From IMG/VR virus record IMGVR_UViG_3300025324_000006, positions 1 through 38,646 of that record: DNA of 38,646 nucleotides. One strand, 5' to 3'. The DNA is from a virus. The position numbers and the translations under genes were made by a program. The notes beneath the pieces are model-generated. The model made no database searches, was not told the origin of the DNA, and saw only the letters and a list, made by a program, of their open reading frames with translations. This document shows, piece after piece, positions 1 through 8,664 of the stretch (position 1 is its first letter; every line of letters starts with the position of its first letter).

Positions 1-99
1 CCGTCGTGGCGCTGGCCTCCATGGCGCCTTGGTCGAACGTGAAGGACTGCGTGGCCGCGTCCCCTGGGTCAATGGGCCCAAGCGTGCCACTGTCGCCAC
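1..99. repeat. Left copy of the 99-bp terminal direct repeat
   Basis: Bases 1-99 are identical to bases 38548-38646. An exact overlap at both ends of a contig is what an assembler leaves when a molecule is circular or circularly permuted. The repeat lies inside one open reading frame that continues in frame across the junction, which argues against a real terminal repeat with regulatory function. Confidence 0.95.
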
Positions 100-2089
100 C
101 GAGGCTCTCGTAGACTGGGGCATTGGCTTCGACTGGTTTGGTGAGGCCCTGGAAGGGAAGCGTCCGAATCGTCAAGAGGACCCGCTCCACGTCCACGCCA
201 TCCGGGATGACGATGCTCGTGCGACCATAGTGAGTGGCGTCGCAATTGATTCCCGGCCCGCCAGCGGCCTTACTGCCAGCGGACAGGATGGCGGCCTTCT
301 TATCGAACTTGTCTCGCGCCGCGTTGCCGGCGAGCGTTGAGACAGGATTGTTGAGGTGGTGGCCGAAGGAGACTTTCCAGGTGTGGCCAGTCGTGCCGCT
401 CCACTCGACGCCGACACTCGTGACTTGGATGCGCGTATTGACCGCCAAGACGGCGTCATTGAGGATGACGCTGTCGCCGACCACGAATGGCCGAGCCCCG
501 AACGGGATGAACCTGGTCGAATAGTAGTCCCTCGGCACCAGGCGGTCCCGCATGTACGCGCGCGCGCGACGCCGCAAGTCCGACCGGCTTTTGCTGCCCT
601 GGTCACGGAAGACGTGGGCACGCGGGGCCTGCCCATAAGTTGCTCCATCGCTTGGGTCAAGGGCACTGGAATAGAGGCCGCCGCTCGTGAACTCCACGCG
701 GTCCGTGATGACGAATTGGTTCGCGCCCGTGCCGCCGCCCTCCGCAATGACTTGGTAGCAAAGGTCTTCCCCAAACTCCTCGTGGTCGAGGACCGTGATG
801 GAGTCGTCATCCAGACTGAACTCGTCCGTGAGGTCGGCGCCGCGCCGGTGCGCGAAATGCAAGACCTGGTCGACGTCGACCCAGAGGTCCCAGTGTGGGC
901 TCGGGTTCGTGGCGGCGAGCGTGATAGTCGTTTGCCGGACCCGTTCTAGGGCATCTGCGCGGTTGAGGCCCTCGAAGTCGTCGTCCACCCATACCTTGTC
1001 TAGCGTGAGGGCGACTGGATCCGTGTACGTTGCCACGGTGGCTCCGGCGAGGCCAGTGTCAAGCGATGCGAGGGCGCAGGAGAGCCGGAAATTGTAGATG
1101 CGCGTCGTCTCGTCCAATGCGACGCCGGCGACGAAGAACCTGAGCGCAACGCTGTTGCCGGCGGGGGCTCCAATGAAGGGGTGGTTGGTTGCGACCCACG
1201 CGACGAGGCCGGACCCGTTATAGTCGGGGATTCTGGTGAGCGGGACGCTTTGCCAAGTGGGTGAAGCGTCGCGGGCGTTCCGCGTGATGTCCAAGAGTGG
1301 CGCGGACGCCATGCCGCTCGTTGGCTCCTCCTTGCCGATGATGATGATGCTGGCATCCGTCACGTTCCCCATGGGTGTGACGTTCGGGTCGCCAGATTCA
1401 AGCGGAATGGTCCTTATCTTGTGCGTCTGCGTGATGTACCCGAGGGGCCCCTTCAATCTCTGCAGACTGGGAACTTCTACGGGCTGCGAATCGACGCCAG
1501 TGTCGTACTTGTCGCTGGCTGTGCGGACCTGCGAGCCCGGCGTGCCCAACAAGTCGGAGACGCGGAAGATTCGGTCATCACTGAACCGGTGCATGAACAC
1601 GAACCGCTTGCCAGCCAAGCCATTGATGGCGTCGCTGAGTGGCACGCCGTTGGCTGCGATTTGGTTGCCGTCCACGTCCAACGTGTTCCCGAACGGGGAC
1701 CTGAAGATTGACCAATCCCACGGATTGACCTTGACTGTGTCGCGGTCCGTGACGGACTTGCCCGTTTCACTGAAGGCGTAGGGGTCGCATGGCGTCGCGC
1801 GCAGCAAGTGGTAGCCCAAGTCCTCCATCCTGCCCTCCAGGAAGAAACCCTCCACGCCCCTCGTGCGTTTGCGGCTCTTGACGATGCCAACGAACTCCTT
1901 CACGCCATCCTCGTACACCTCGCAGACGCGGCCAATCGGGACGAGGGCCTGATACGTGCCGTCGTAGTCCGCGACCTTGAACTTGCCCTCGGGCCCCCGG
2001 TTGATTTCCTGGCTGGGCTCCGAGTAGCCGCCCTCCTCCGTCGGCAGGAACGTATTCGTTCCCAGTTCCTTCACTTGAATGACTGTCAC
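1..2089 (-). CDS. Tail hub / baseplate minor tail protein, N-terminal part (continues at the right end of the window)
   Basis: Reading leftward from a GTG at 2089, the frame stays open to base 1 and continues in frame from 38547 to a TGA at 37889 once the circle is closed, giving 915 residues. The GTG overlaps the tape measure stop (GTGA), so translation is coupled. The N-terminal 100 residues contain a stretch of the type V.EVYEDGVKEFVGIVKSRKR, which resembles the hub domain of siphovirus minor tail proteins (gp27/ReqiPepy6 Gp37-like) placed directly after the tape measure gene. The remainder is a long beta-rich protein without motifs I can name. By position it should cap the tail tip and carry the fibre proteins encoded downstream. 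The family call rests on gene order and the N-terminal pattern. Confidence 0.8.
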   Translation of the reverse strand, partial: MTVIQVKELGTNTFLPTEEGGYSEPSQEINRGPEGKFKVADYDGTYQALVPIGRVCEVYEDGVKEFVGIVKSRKRTRGVEGFFLEGRMEDLGYHLLRATPCDPYAFSETGKSVTDRDTVKVNPWDWSIFRSPFGNTLDVDGNQIAANGVPLSDAINGLAGKRFVFMHRFSDDRIFRVSDLLGTPGSQVRTASDKYDTGVDSQPVEVPSLQRLKGPLGYITQTHKIRTIPLESGDPNVTPMGNVTDASIIIIGKEEPTSGMASAPLLDITRNARDASPTWQSVPLTRIPDYNGSGLVAWVATNHPFIGAPAGNSVALRFFVAGVALDETTRIYNFRLSCALASLDTGLAGATVATYTDPVALTLDKVWVDDDFEGLNRADALERVRQTTITLAATNPSPHWDLWVDVDQVLHFAHRRGADLTDEFSLDDDSITVLDHEEFGEDLCYQVIAEGGGTGANQFVITDRVEFTSGGLYSSALDPSDGATYGQAPRAHVFRDQGSKSRSDLRRRARAYMRDRLVPRDYYSTRFIPFGARPFVVGDSVILNDAVLAVNTRIQVTSVGVEWSGTTGHTWKVSFGHHLNNPVSTLAGNAARDKFDKKAAILSAGSKAAGGPGINCDATHYGRTSIVIPDGVDVERVLLTIRTLPFQGLTKPVEANAPVYESLGGDSGTLGPIDPGDAATQSFTFDQGAMEASATT

Positions 2090-4248
2090 GCGGCGGCGCT
2101 CCTGAAAATGTCGCTCAACTCGCGGCGGAGCGCCTCCCCGATGCTCTTTATATCCAGGCCACCGCCGACGCCCGGCGCCACAACGAGTTGAATTGCACCC
2201 TCGCTGAACACGACGCTCGTCTGATTGACACTCTGCGTCGCGGGTACGACTGGACTGGGAGGTTGGCTGGCGGCCGTGGCGGCTGCACCAACGCCGGCGC
2301 TGGCAGTCTGCACCACGGTGGCCGTGGCTTGCATGTTCACTTGCGCGGCATCCTTGGCCGCCTGAATTGGTTCATTGATGGCGTCCTCCATGCCCGCCAC
2401 GCCTTCTCGCAGGCCGGCGACGATGTTCTCCCCATAGTCGGCGAAGACCTTGCTTGGGCTGAACAAGCCGAAGCCGCTCGTGAAGAAGTCCTTCACGCCG
2501 TCGATGGCGTCCCCAATCCAGCCCGTCACGTTGTCCCAAGCGGACTTGAGGCCTTTCCAGAAGCCGTCCACGATGTTTTTGCCGATGTCTACGAACCACG
2601 AAACGACGCCTAAGAAGATGCCTTTGATGTCCTCCCACAGGCCAGGGAAGAAGTCGGCCACGGCGTTCCAGGCCACCATGAAGACTTGGATGGGAGCGAG
2701 CAGGATGGTCAGGATGAAGTCCCATGCGGCAGAGAAGACCGCCTTGACGCCTTCCCAGAGGCTGACGAAGAAGTCAGCGAGGCCCTGCCAGATGCCTTGG
2801 AACACGCCGACAATCCAGTCGGCTACTATCTTCATGCCGCCCAGGATTTCGTCCCAGAACGCTATGACGATGATGATGGCCGCCACGAGGGCTGCGATGG
2901 CGACGATGATGATTCCGATTGGGTTGGCCGTCAAGGCGATGTTCAGGAGCCACTGGATGGCGGTCCACGCGATGGTGGCGGCCTTCACGATGGCCGTAAT
3001 TGCGACGTAAGCCTTGGTGGCCAAATTGACGGCAATGATGGCCGCTGCCAGGAAACCAAACGTCACGAGAAGGGCGGTGGCGACTTCCTCGTTTTGGCCC
3101 AACCAATCCACCACTGGGCCAATGACGCCGATGAGCGCCTCGAAGGCCGGAAGCAGAGCGGCCCCGATGCTGATGCCGAGGTCATTGACTCGTTGCTGGA
3201 GTTTCTCAAACTTGACGGCAGCCGTCTCGTTAGCGATGGCTGCATTGTTGGTGAGCGCCGTGGCATTGGCTGCCTCATTCGTCGCCGTCTGCAGGGCCAG
3301 ACCGAACTTGTCTGCCCCCTCCGCCGCTCGCAGGAGCGTGTCGCGAGTCAAGTTGTCTGCGAGGCCCAAGGCGTCGAGGGCATTGATGGTCGTGGTCGAG
3401 TCACCCTGGATGCCCCGCAAACCCACGAGGAAAGCCTGCACGGCGCCGGCAGCGTCCTCCTTGAAGCCCTTCGCGAAGGCTGCACTCGACATGCCCGCGA
3501 TTTGCGCGAAACCCTCCAATTCCTTACCACCCTTAGCGATGGCGCCCGACATGTTCACGAGGAGCCCCTTGAACGCCGAGGCACCCCGACCGGCGTCGAT
3601 GCCGAGCGCATTCAACGCACCAGCCATGGCGAGCGTCCCGACCTTTCCAATTCCTGCCGCCTTCGTCGTCGCATCCAGGCTGGCCGCGATGGCTAAGAGG
3701 TTCTCCTCTTGACCACCCAACTTATCCGAGAGCGCGACAGCGACGCTCGTAAGTTCCCGCACGGCGCCGGGCGCCACTTGCGCCTGCCGCACGTAGCCCT
3801 CCAACGCCGTCGTCGCCTCCTCCAGACTAGCGCCAGTGGCTCGGGCGAAGTCCGTGACGGTTTGCGTGAAGTCCTTCGCGGCCTGAGCATTGAACCCCAA
3901 TTCACCAGCCGCAGACGCTACCGACGAGAGAGCGGTCGCGGCAAAGCCCGTATCCTTCGCCATCTCACGCAACTCACCCCTCAACCGGGCCAAGGCCTCC
4001 TCAGAGTCGTTCACGTTCTGGACGACGCCAGCGAAGGCCTTCTCGAAGTCCATGGCCGAGTGAATGGCGAGGCCACCAATCGCGACGACGGCCGCCCCCA
4101 CCACGAGCGCCGCCTTGTTGGCTGCCTTCAAGCCAGACTCCAGGCTCTTGCCCATGCTTTGAATCTGCTTCTCGCTGTCGCCCAACGCGGCCTTCAGGTC
4201 GCTGTTGTCGCCAACGATGCGGACGAGCAGTTCCTCGATGACGCCCAC
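2086..4248 (-). CDS. Tape measure protein
   Basis: A 720-residue protein that sets tail length and is packed inside the tail tube. The first 40 residues look like the VRI.GD.S.L..ALG..E typical of tape measure N-termini, followed by a hydrophobic segment near residues 47-65, long alanine-rich helices, and a strongly hydrophobic block around residues 365-480 with several membrane-like segments. Trp- and Phe-rich repeats follow (W..I..FF..LW), then FSPSKVFADYGENIVAGLREG, a C-terminal motif common in this family. The start is GTG at 4248, three bases after the preceding stop. Position between the chaperone pair and the tail hub fits. At about 1.5 angstrom per residue the tail would be roughly 100 nm long (inference). 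Confidence 0.95.
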   Translation of the reverse strand: MGVIEELLVRIVGDNSDLKAALGDSEKQIQSMGKSLESGLKAANKAALVVGAAVVAIGGLAIHSAMDFEKAFAGVVQNVNDSEEALARLRGELREMAKDTGFAATALSSVASAAGELGFNAQAAKDFTQTVTDFARATGASLEEATTALEGYVRQAQVAPGAVRELTSVAVALSDKLGGQEENLLAIAASLDATTKAAGIGKVGTLAMAGALNALGIDAGRGASAFKGLLVNMSGAIAKGGKELEGFAQIAGMSSAAFAKGFKEDAAGAVQAFLVGLRGIQGDSTTTINALDALGLADNLTRDTLLRAAEGADKFGLALQTATNEAANATALTNNAAIANETAAVKFEKLQQRVNDLGISIGAALLPAFEALIGVIGPVVDWLGQNEEVATALLVTFGFLAAAIIAVNLATKAYVAITAIVKAATIAWTAIQWLLNIALTANPIGIIIVAIAALVAAIIIVIAFWDEILGGMKIVADWIVGVFQGIWQGLADFFVSLWEGVKAVFSAAWDFILTILLAPIQVFMVAWNAVADFFPGLWEDIKGIFLGVVSWFVDIGKNIVDGFWKGLKSAWDNVTGWIGDAIDGVKDFFTSGFGLFSPSKVFADYGENIVAGLREGVAGMEDAINEPIQAAKDAAQVNMQATATVVQTASAGVGAAATAASQPPSPVVPATQSVNQTSVVFSEGAIQLVVAPGVGGGLDIKSIGEALRRELSDIFRSAAA

Positions 4249-4249
4249 G

Positions 4250-4468
4250 CTAGGCTCCGGGGCCAGGCAGCGTCCTGGCTCGCGCCAGGACTGCCGCCTT
4301 TCTGTCCCGCTCCCTAGAAGTTAGGCGGCGCTTGTAGTCCTTGCCTTGTCGCTTCGCCAAGGCATTCGAGACGGCCTGCAACTCCTCCCACGGCGTCCCC
4401 CAAACGACGTGAGTGCTCCAGCCGGTCGTGGCGGCGTAGGACGCCACGGCGCCCTGTATGGCCTCCAC
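4250..4468 (-). CDS. Tail assembly chaperone, frameshift extension (gpT-like part of gpGT)
   Basis: This 72-codon frame lies between the first chaperone frame and the tape measure gene, as the T part of lambda gpGT does. It has a GTG at 4468 overlapping the upstream TAG (TAGTG), so reinitiation is possible. The frame is also open upstream to about 4508, and a slippery heptamer at 4483-4489 would place ribosomes in it by -1 slippage, adding 77 residues. It is rich in basic residues near the end (KRRLTSRERDRKA). Its product would bind the tape measure protein and recruit tail tube subunits during tail assembly. The frameshift reading is inferred from family precedent and sequence. Confidence 0.75.
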   Translation of the reverse strand: MEAIQGAVASYAATTGWSTHVVWGTPWEELQAVSNALAKRQGKDYKRRLTSRERDRKAAVLARARTLPGPGA

Positions 4469-4860
4469 TAGGTCGGAGTCACCAAAGGGCGGGCAGCCCC
4501 ATTCTTGTCAGCGTCGTCAGGTTGCAGGACACCCAACATGTCGGTGAAGGCCCGGAGGGACAACCGCTGCATCACGGCATCCATCCCGAGAGCCTTGACG
4601 CGCTCATCGACTTGCACGAGCGCCCAATACATGAGCGCCTGACCCTGCGCCAGGGTTGCCTCCTCCTTGGCGGCCTCAATGATGACTTGCACCATGAGGG
4701 GCGTCAGCGGGTTGGGTGATTTGGCGGCCTCGAAGAGCGCCTCCTTCAAGACCATGGTCTTGTGTGCGGCACTCGCCCGCGCGCCGTGCGGCGTTACGCG
4801 GTCGCGGCCGAAGTCGAAGGGCTTGCCATCATTCATCCACGGAAACGTGTAGGTCTGCAT
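4468..4860 (-). CDS. Tail assembly chaperone, upstream frame (gpG-like)
   Basis: A 130-residue protein located between the tail tube gene and the tape measure gene, the invariant place of gpG-type chaperones in long-tailed phages. It is mostly helical, with a central stretch ALFEAAKSPNPLTPLMVQVI and a C-terminal half that could fold as a helical bundle. It has no catalytic motifs. The start ATG at 4860 is preceded by a purine-rich GGAGGGAGG ribosome binding site. The last codons contain a CCCTTTG heptamer for -1 frameshifting, so the gene should yield a short form of 130 residues and a fused form of about 203 residues. Assignment is from gene order, length and the slippery site. Confidence 0.85.
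   Translation of the reverse strand: MQTYTFPWMNDGKPFDFGRDRVTPHGARASAAHKTMVLKEALFEAAKSPNPLTPLMVQVIIEAAKEEATLAQGQALMYWALVQVDERVKALGMDAVMQRLSLRAFTDMLGVLQPDDADKNGAARPLVTPT
4483..4489 (-). promoter_or_regulatory. Candidate -1 programmed ribosomal frameshift site (C CCT TTG)
   Basis: On the minus strand the zero-frame codons CGC CCT TTG contain the heptamer C CCT TTG, which is of the canonical X XXY YYZ form. Slippage by -1 re-pairs on CCC TTT and reads on through GGT GAC TCC GAC into the downstream chaperone frame without a stop, fusing 126 upstream residues to 77 downstream ones. It lies 13-19 bases before the zero-frame TAG. This is the standard layout for lambda G/GT-type genes. Confidence 0.8.
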
Positions 4861-4889
4861 GTCGTAGGGCCTCCCTCCTCGACGCCCTG

Positions 4890-5792
4890 CTACACCGTGC
4901 CGGGTGTCAGGGTCGTCGCCGTGAACGGCTGGCCACCCATGAGGAGGTCAGTGTCGACTGCGACTTCGGCGTCGATGGAGGGGAAGTAGACGCCGCCCAG
5001 CGTCAATTTTGGGCTGCCGGCGATACCGAAGGGGATGATGATTTCATGGCTTGCGCCGGCCACGACTTTGTCCCATTGGGTCTTGAAGCCGGCGTCCATG
5101 CTGATGTCGCAGGAGCCCTTGATGGTACGGGGCCCACTGACGCTCACGTCCACCTTCGGGTCCTTGTTGCCGGTGTTGCGGTGGACCTTGACGCCGTGTT
5201 CCACCGTCAAGTCCAGGGACCCCAAGAGGACAGCCCACGCGGCGCCGTCGAGCGTGATGGCGCCATCACTGAATAGGGCAATGGTCTGGCCGGAGAAGGC
5301 CGTGGCGTCCTCGCGGCTGCCCGTCCCGATGCCGGGGTCCGTCGTCACTGGGGCTGCCCAGAGGCCGCCCTCGAAGGAGATGGTGAGCATGTAGGCGTTG
5401 TCGACGTCGCCCTTCAAGTTGACCGAGTTGGGCTTCCAGCCCCTGCCCCGGAAGTAGACGACGTTGCCTGCACCGGCTGACTTGTTGGGGATGATTTCCA
5501 GGGTGTAGGGGCGGACGGTCCCGTCCGTCTCGCGCGTGAAGAAGTCCCACAAGCGGTCCCAGTCGTAGGCGTGGAACTCGACTTCTACTTTGTAGGCGTT
5601 CTGGAGGGCGTAGTATTCGTGGACGTCGATGCTGCCGACGTCGCGCGATTCCTTCTGGTTGCGGTCGAGGCCCCACTTGATGTTCTGGACTTCGGGTGAG
5701 AAAAGCAGCAAGGCGGGATTGGTGGGCGTGGTGCCCGGCGTCGTCTCCTCAACGAAGCGGATGACTGCATCGTGGCCAGGCGTGGTCGGCAT
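4890..5792 (-). CDS. Major tail tube protein
   Basis: A 300-residue, beta-rich protein immediately before the chaperone pair and tape measure gene, where siphoviruses encode the tube subunit. The N-terminus (GHDAVIRFVEETTPGTTP) matches the common tail tube opening in which a short strand is followed by E-T-T-P-G-T. Later segments such as VDVSVSGPRTIKGSCDISMDAG look like paired strands of the tube fold. It polymerises into hexameric rings around the tape measure protein. The ATG at 5792 follows a CGGAGACGCC spacer. Length is within the usual range for two-domain tube proteins. Confidence 0.85.
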   Translation of the reverse strand: MPTTPGHDAVIRFVEETTPGTTPTNPALLLFSPEVQNIKWGLDRNQKESRDVGSIDVHEYYALQNAYKVEVEFHAYDWDRLWDFFTRETDGTVRPYTLEIIPNKSAGAGNVVYFRGRGWKPNSVNLKGDVDNAYMLTISFEGGLWAAPVTTDPGIGTGSREDATAFSGQTIALFSDGAITLDGAAWAVLLGSLDLTVEHGVKVHRNTGNKDPKVDVSVSGPRTIKGSCDISMDAGFKTQWDKVVAGASHEIIIPFGIAGSPKLTLGGVYFPSIDAEVAVDTDLLMGGQPFTATTLTPGTV

Positions 5793-5855
5793 CAGGCGTC
5801 TCCGGGCTAAAGACCATCAGGGGCCATTTGAGGCTGACGGATTTGTGTCAGGCGG

Positions 5856-8171
5856 CTAAGAGTCCTCCAGGTAGCCAACGAGGATGACATCCACGACGGG
5901 CGCCCCCGTGACGGCGTCAAAGAACACGTTCACCGTGAAGGGGATGGGTTCCTGGTAGGCGCTGAAATCGTTGCTGGTTTCGTTGACGCCGCCGAGGCCG
6001 CCTATTGATTCATTGATGAGGAACACGGACTGCACGGTGCCCGCTGCGCCTCCATCGCGGAGCCGACACTTCATGGATGTCGTTGTGCTCGTGTTCTCGC
6101 CACCCCACTCAATGCTCGTGACGTAGAATATCTTCCCGGCCGGGACTGTGTAGAGGGTCGCGTCTGCGGTGAGGTCGAGGCCCACCACGGTGTTAGGGGT
6201 GCGGCCCAAGACTTGACTAATGCGGAGGCCAGGCGAGATTAGCAGGGACCCCCGGCCAATGTCATCCGACATGGCTTGTACTTGCGTCGTGGACAACTCT
6301 GTGCGCAGGTCGAAGGCAGTCTGCGCCGTGCCGCCATTGACGTACCGCACTCGGAACTGCTCACCCGCGTTTGCGGGGACGAGGAAGCGCCTGCCATTCC
6401 CGACCATTGCCGCCGTGTACGTAAACAAGAACTCTTGGTTGATGGTGGCGAACTTGTCGTTGCTGAACTCGATTTTAAGGCCGTTCGTGGCGCTGGGACT
6501 GCTTGCGTTCACGATGACGTACACTGAGACAAAGCCCGTGCCATCATACCCAGGTCCCGTCTGCAATGGGTCGCGGCCAGAACCTATTCCTGGCGTGATA
6601 ACGGGCGCGAACGTCGCCGCAACACCGAGGGGAGTCTGCGTCGAGAACTCGGGGACGCTCCCTGGTGTGCGCTGGTCTGCGTAGTCGGCGTCTGGTTGTC
6701 GCCCCGTCCCTATATTCTTTACGAGTGCGGCAGGGAAGGAGCCATCAATGGGGGCCGCCGCTGGGAACATGAAGAGGCCCTGCTGACCGTAGCGCATTAG
6801 CGTGTGGAGCACGAAGACAGTTGGCGCTGCACTACGGTTCTGGAGCGCAATGCGGAAATACTTCGAGCCCTGCGGCGGGTCCGTGAAGGCGCCCGCACCA
6901 CCGAACGCCGTCGTCTCTATGCGTGATATGTTCACGCCGTCCGTGCTCCAGATTGCATAGCCTTGACCCAGGCCACTATGGAAGGCATCGAGGCTGAACG
7001 CCGCGAAGTCCTTCACTGGAGTCCAGAGTGGCGCAATCCAAGTATCAGCGGGTGCCGGTGGAGGTGGTGCTCCAAAGTAGGCACTGAGCGCGTTTTCATC
7101 GATGAATGGGGTGCCAAGGTATGCGGCGAGGGGAGCCGCTGCCACACTGTTGTTAGCGTCAGGCACGGCTTGGAACCCGACGCGGAGGTCCTCGTTTTCT
7201 GTGGCACGAATGTTCACCGATTGCCCATTTGCCTTGAACGCCTTCCCGAACGCGAAGATATTCGAGAAGGCAGCCTCCTCCTCCTCGAAGATGTGTCCTG
7301 CGGGGACCACGAAATCCGGTTCGGCCTGGAACGCGAACTGCGACGTGAGGACCACAAAGCCTGCCCCGAGGGGGGCATCCGGCTCGAACTGCGCCCGAAA
7401 GTATGCCCCGACGTTCAGGAGTTTGCGGAACCGGATTGTGCTGAAGTCACTGCTATGTAGCGCGATGCTGATGGGCCAAGTTAGGCCATCCTCTCCGAAC
7501 TCGAACGTGTAGGTGCCCGCGATGACTTGGCCTGGGCTGATGCAGTTGAGGAAGACTCCGATGACGCCACGCGACCTCGTGGGGGATGCCGTGCCGACCC
7601 AGGGTGCTCCGGGGGACGCGTCGGCGGCTTGGATGAACTTGCTGTTGTTCGCATCGACCTGTTGCGCCTTGAGGACGATGGCCTCCTGCTCGGTGGAAAG
7701 GACGACGGGGGCCGACGCTAGGCTGGCCTTCTGTCCGAGCGTGTTCAGTCGGGCCTCCAGGCTCACGTTGAGGGCTGCCAGGGTTGCGTCGGTGGCCTTG
7801 CCGGCGGCGGCGGCAGCGGCTTCCCCTGCCTGCGCCGGCGAGCCGAGGGCCGTGATGATGGCAGCCTGCCCGCCCGTCGTGGCAGGGCTGGCCGGGATGT
7901 TGTCGGTGCCGGACCTGACGGCCTGGAGAGTGGCTTCCGTGGCCAAATCGGTCGTGGCAGATGCGGCTTCCCCTGCCTGCGCCGGCGAGCCTAGCGTGGA
8001 CGCGACCGCATCCACGGCGCCCTTGACGACTTCGTCAACGACGGGCCAGGCTTCCGCTCCGCCAGCGTTCGGAGCACCTTGGTCTACGACACCGATGGTC
8101 GGCGCAGGACCAGGCGCATCGACGCTCGTGACGTAGAGCGGTTTGTCTGGGCTGCGTCCCTCGTTAGCCAT
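5856..8171 (-). CDS. Large virion protein, probably a tail fibre or decoration protein
   Basis: This 771-residue protein is encoded between the tail completion gene and the tail tube gene. The first 160 residues are Ala/Gly-rich with two copies of LGSPAQAGEAA and helical stretches, like the shaft of a fibre. The rest is rich in beta strands and contains repeated modules with GY.GTGF.S.Y.I.NASSP and similar turns. A third segment with DATLYTVPAGKIFYVTSI resembles small beta-sandwich modules of phage fibres. I do not recognise a named family. Its place in the middle of the tail genes suggests it is mounted on the tail or neck. Its start overlaps the previous gene by 8 bp. Confidence 0.6.
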   Translation of the reverse strand: MANEGRSPDKPLYVTSVDAPGPAPTIGVVDQGAPNAGGAEAWPVVDEVVKGAVDAVASTLGSPAQAGEAASATTDLATEATLQAVRSGTDNIPASPATTGGQAAIITALGSPAQAGEAAAAAAGKATDATLAALNVSLEARLNTLGQKASLASAPVVLSTEQEAIVLKAQQVDANNSKFIQAADASPGAPWVGTASPTRSRGVIGVFLNCISPGQVIAGTYTFEFGEDGLTWPISIALHSSDFSTIRFRKLLNVGAYFRAQFEPDAPLGAGFVVLTSQFAFQAEPDFVVPAGHIFEEEEAAFSNIFAFGKAFKANGQSVNIRATENEDLRVGFQAVPDANNSVAAAPLAAYLGTPFIDENALSAYFGAPPPPAPADTWIAPLWTPVKDFAAFSLDAFHSGLGQGYAIWSTDGVNISRIETTAFGGAGAFTDPPQGSKYFRIALQNRSAAPTVFVLHTLMRYGQQGLFMFPAAAPIDGSFPAALVKNIGTGRQPDADYADQRTPGSVPEFSTQTPLGVAATFAPVITPGIGSGRDPLQTGPGYDGTGFVSVYVIVNASSPSATNGLKIEFSNDKFATINQEFLFTYTAAMVGNGRRFLVPANAGEQFRVRYVNGGTAQTAFDLRTELSTTQVQAMSDDIGRGSLLISPGLRISQVLGRTPNTVVGLDLTADATLYTVPAGKIFYVTSIEWGGENTSTTTSMKCRLRDGGAAGTVQSVFLINESIGGLGGVNETSNDFSAYQEPIPFTVNVFFDAVTGAPVVDVILVGYLEDS

Positions 8172-8661
8172 AGAGTTCGTGTCCCTCCGCGCGCACCGTC
8201 ACGATGGCCAGGTGCTTGATGGTGCCCGTCTGGCCGCCCATCAGTTCGTCGCCGTCTCGGACGTCGATGACGGTGACGAACGTGGCCGGCGACGTGGTGC
8301 GCTTGTTGGCGCGCACGATGGCCTTGACCGCGTTGACGACGGCCGCCCGGAAGGCGTCCGGGCCAGTGATGTCGGCGCCGTCTTGCCACCAGAGCATGAT
8401 GTCGAGGACCTGGCGGTTCTTGGCTGCGTCACCGCCGACGTTCGCCTCCTCCGTCGGGTTGGCGATGGCACGGATGGAGATGACGCTGTCGGGCGCCGTG
8501 CCGGCGGAGACGCGCGCGGAATCGTTCTGGATGGCGGCCCAGCGGCGGTCGTCCCAATGCCTGCCCCATGGGATGTACTGGAAGCGCTGTTTGCGGCCTC
8601 CAGCGTTCGTGGTCACCCCGTCGATGAGGGCACCGAGGGATGGGCGCACGTCGAGCGTCAT
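8164..8661 (-). CDS. Putative tail terminator / tail completion protein
   Basis: A 165-residue protein between the head-tail connector and the fibre and tail tube genes. The pattern (short N-terminal helix, then WGR.WDDRRWAAIQNDSARV...VISIRAIANPTEEAN, DIMLWW.DGAD, and a C-terminal strand HLAIVTVRAEGHELYG) resembles gpU-type or lambda-like tail terminators, which are small alpha/beta proteins that cap the tail tube and join it to the head. No motif proves this, so the call rests on length, fold impression and position. Start ATG 8661 follows the connector stop by only 3 bp. Confidence 0.5.
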   Translation of the reverse strand: MTLDVRPSLGALIDGVTTNAGGRKQRFQYIPWGRHWDDRRWAAIQNDSARVSAGTAPDSVISIRAIANPTEEANVGGDAAKNRQVLDIMLWWQDGADITGPDAFRAAVVNAVKAIVRANKRTTSPATFVTVIDVRDGDELMGGQTGTIKHLAIVTVRAEGHELYG

Positions 8662-8664
8662 GCC

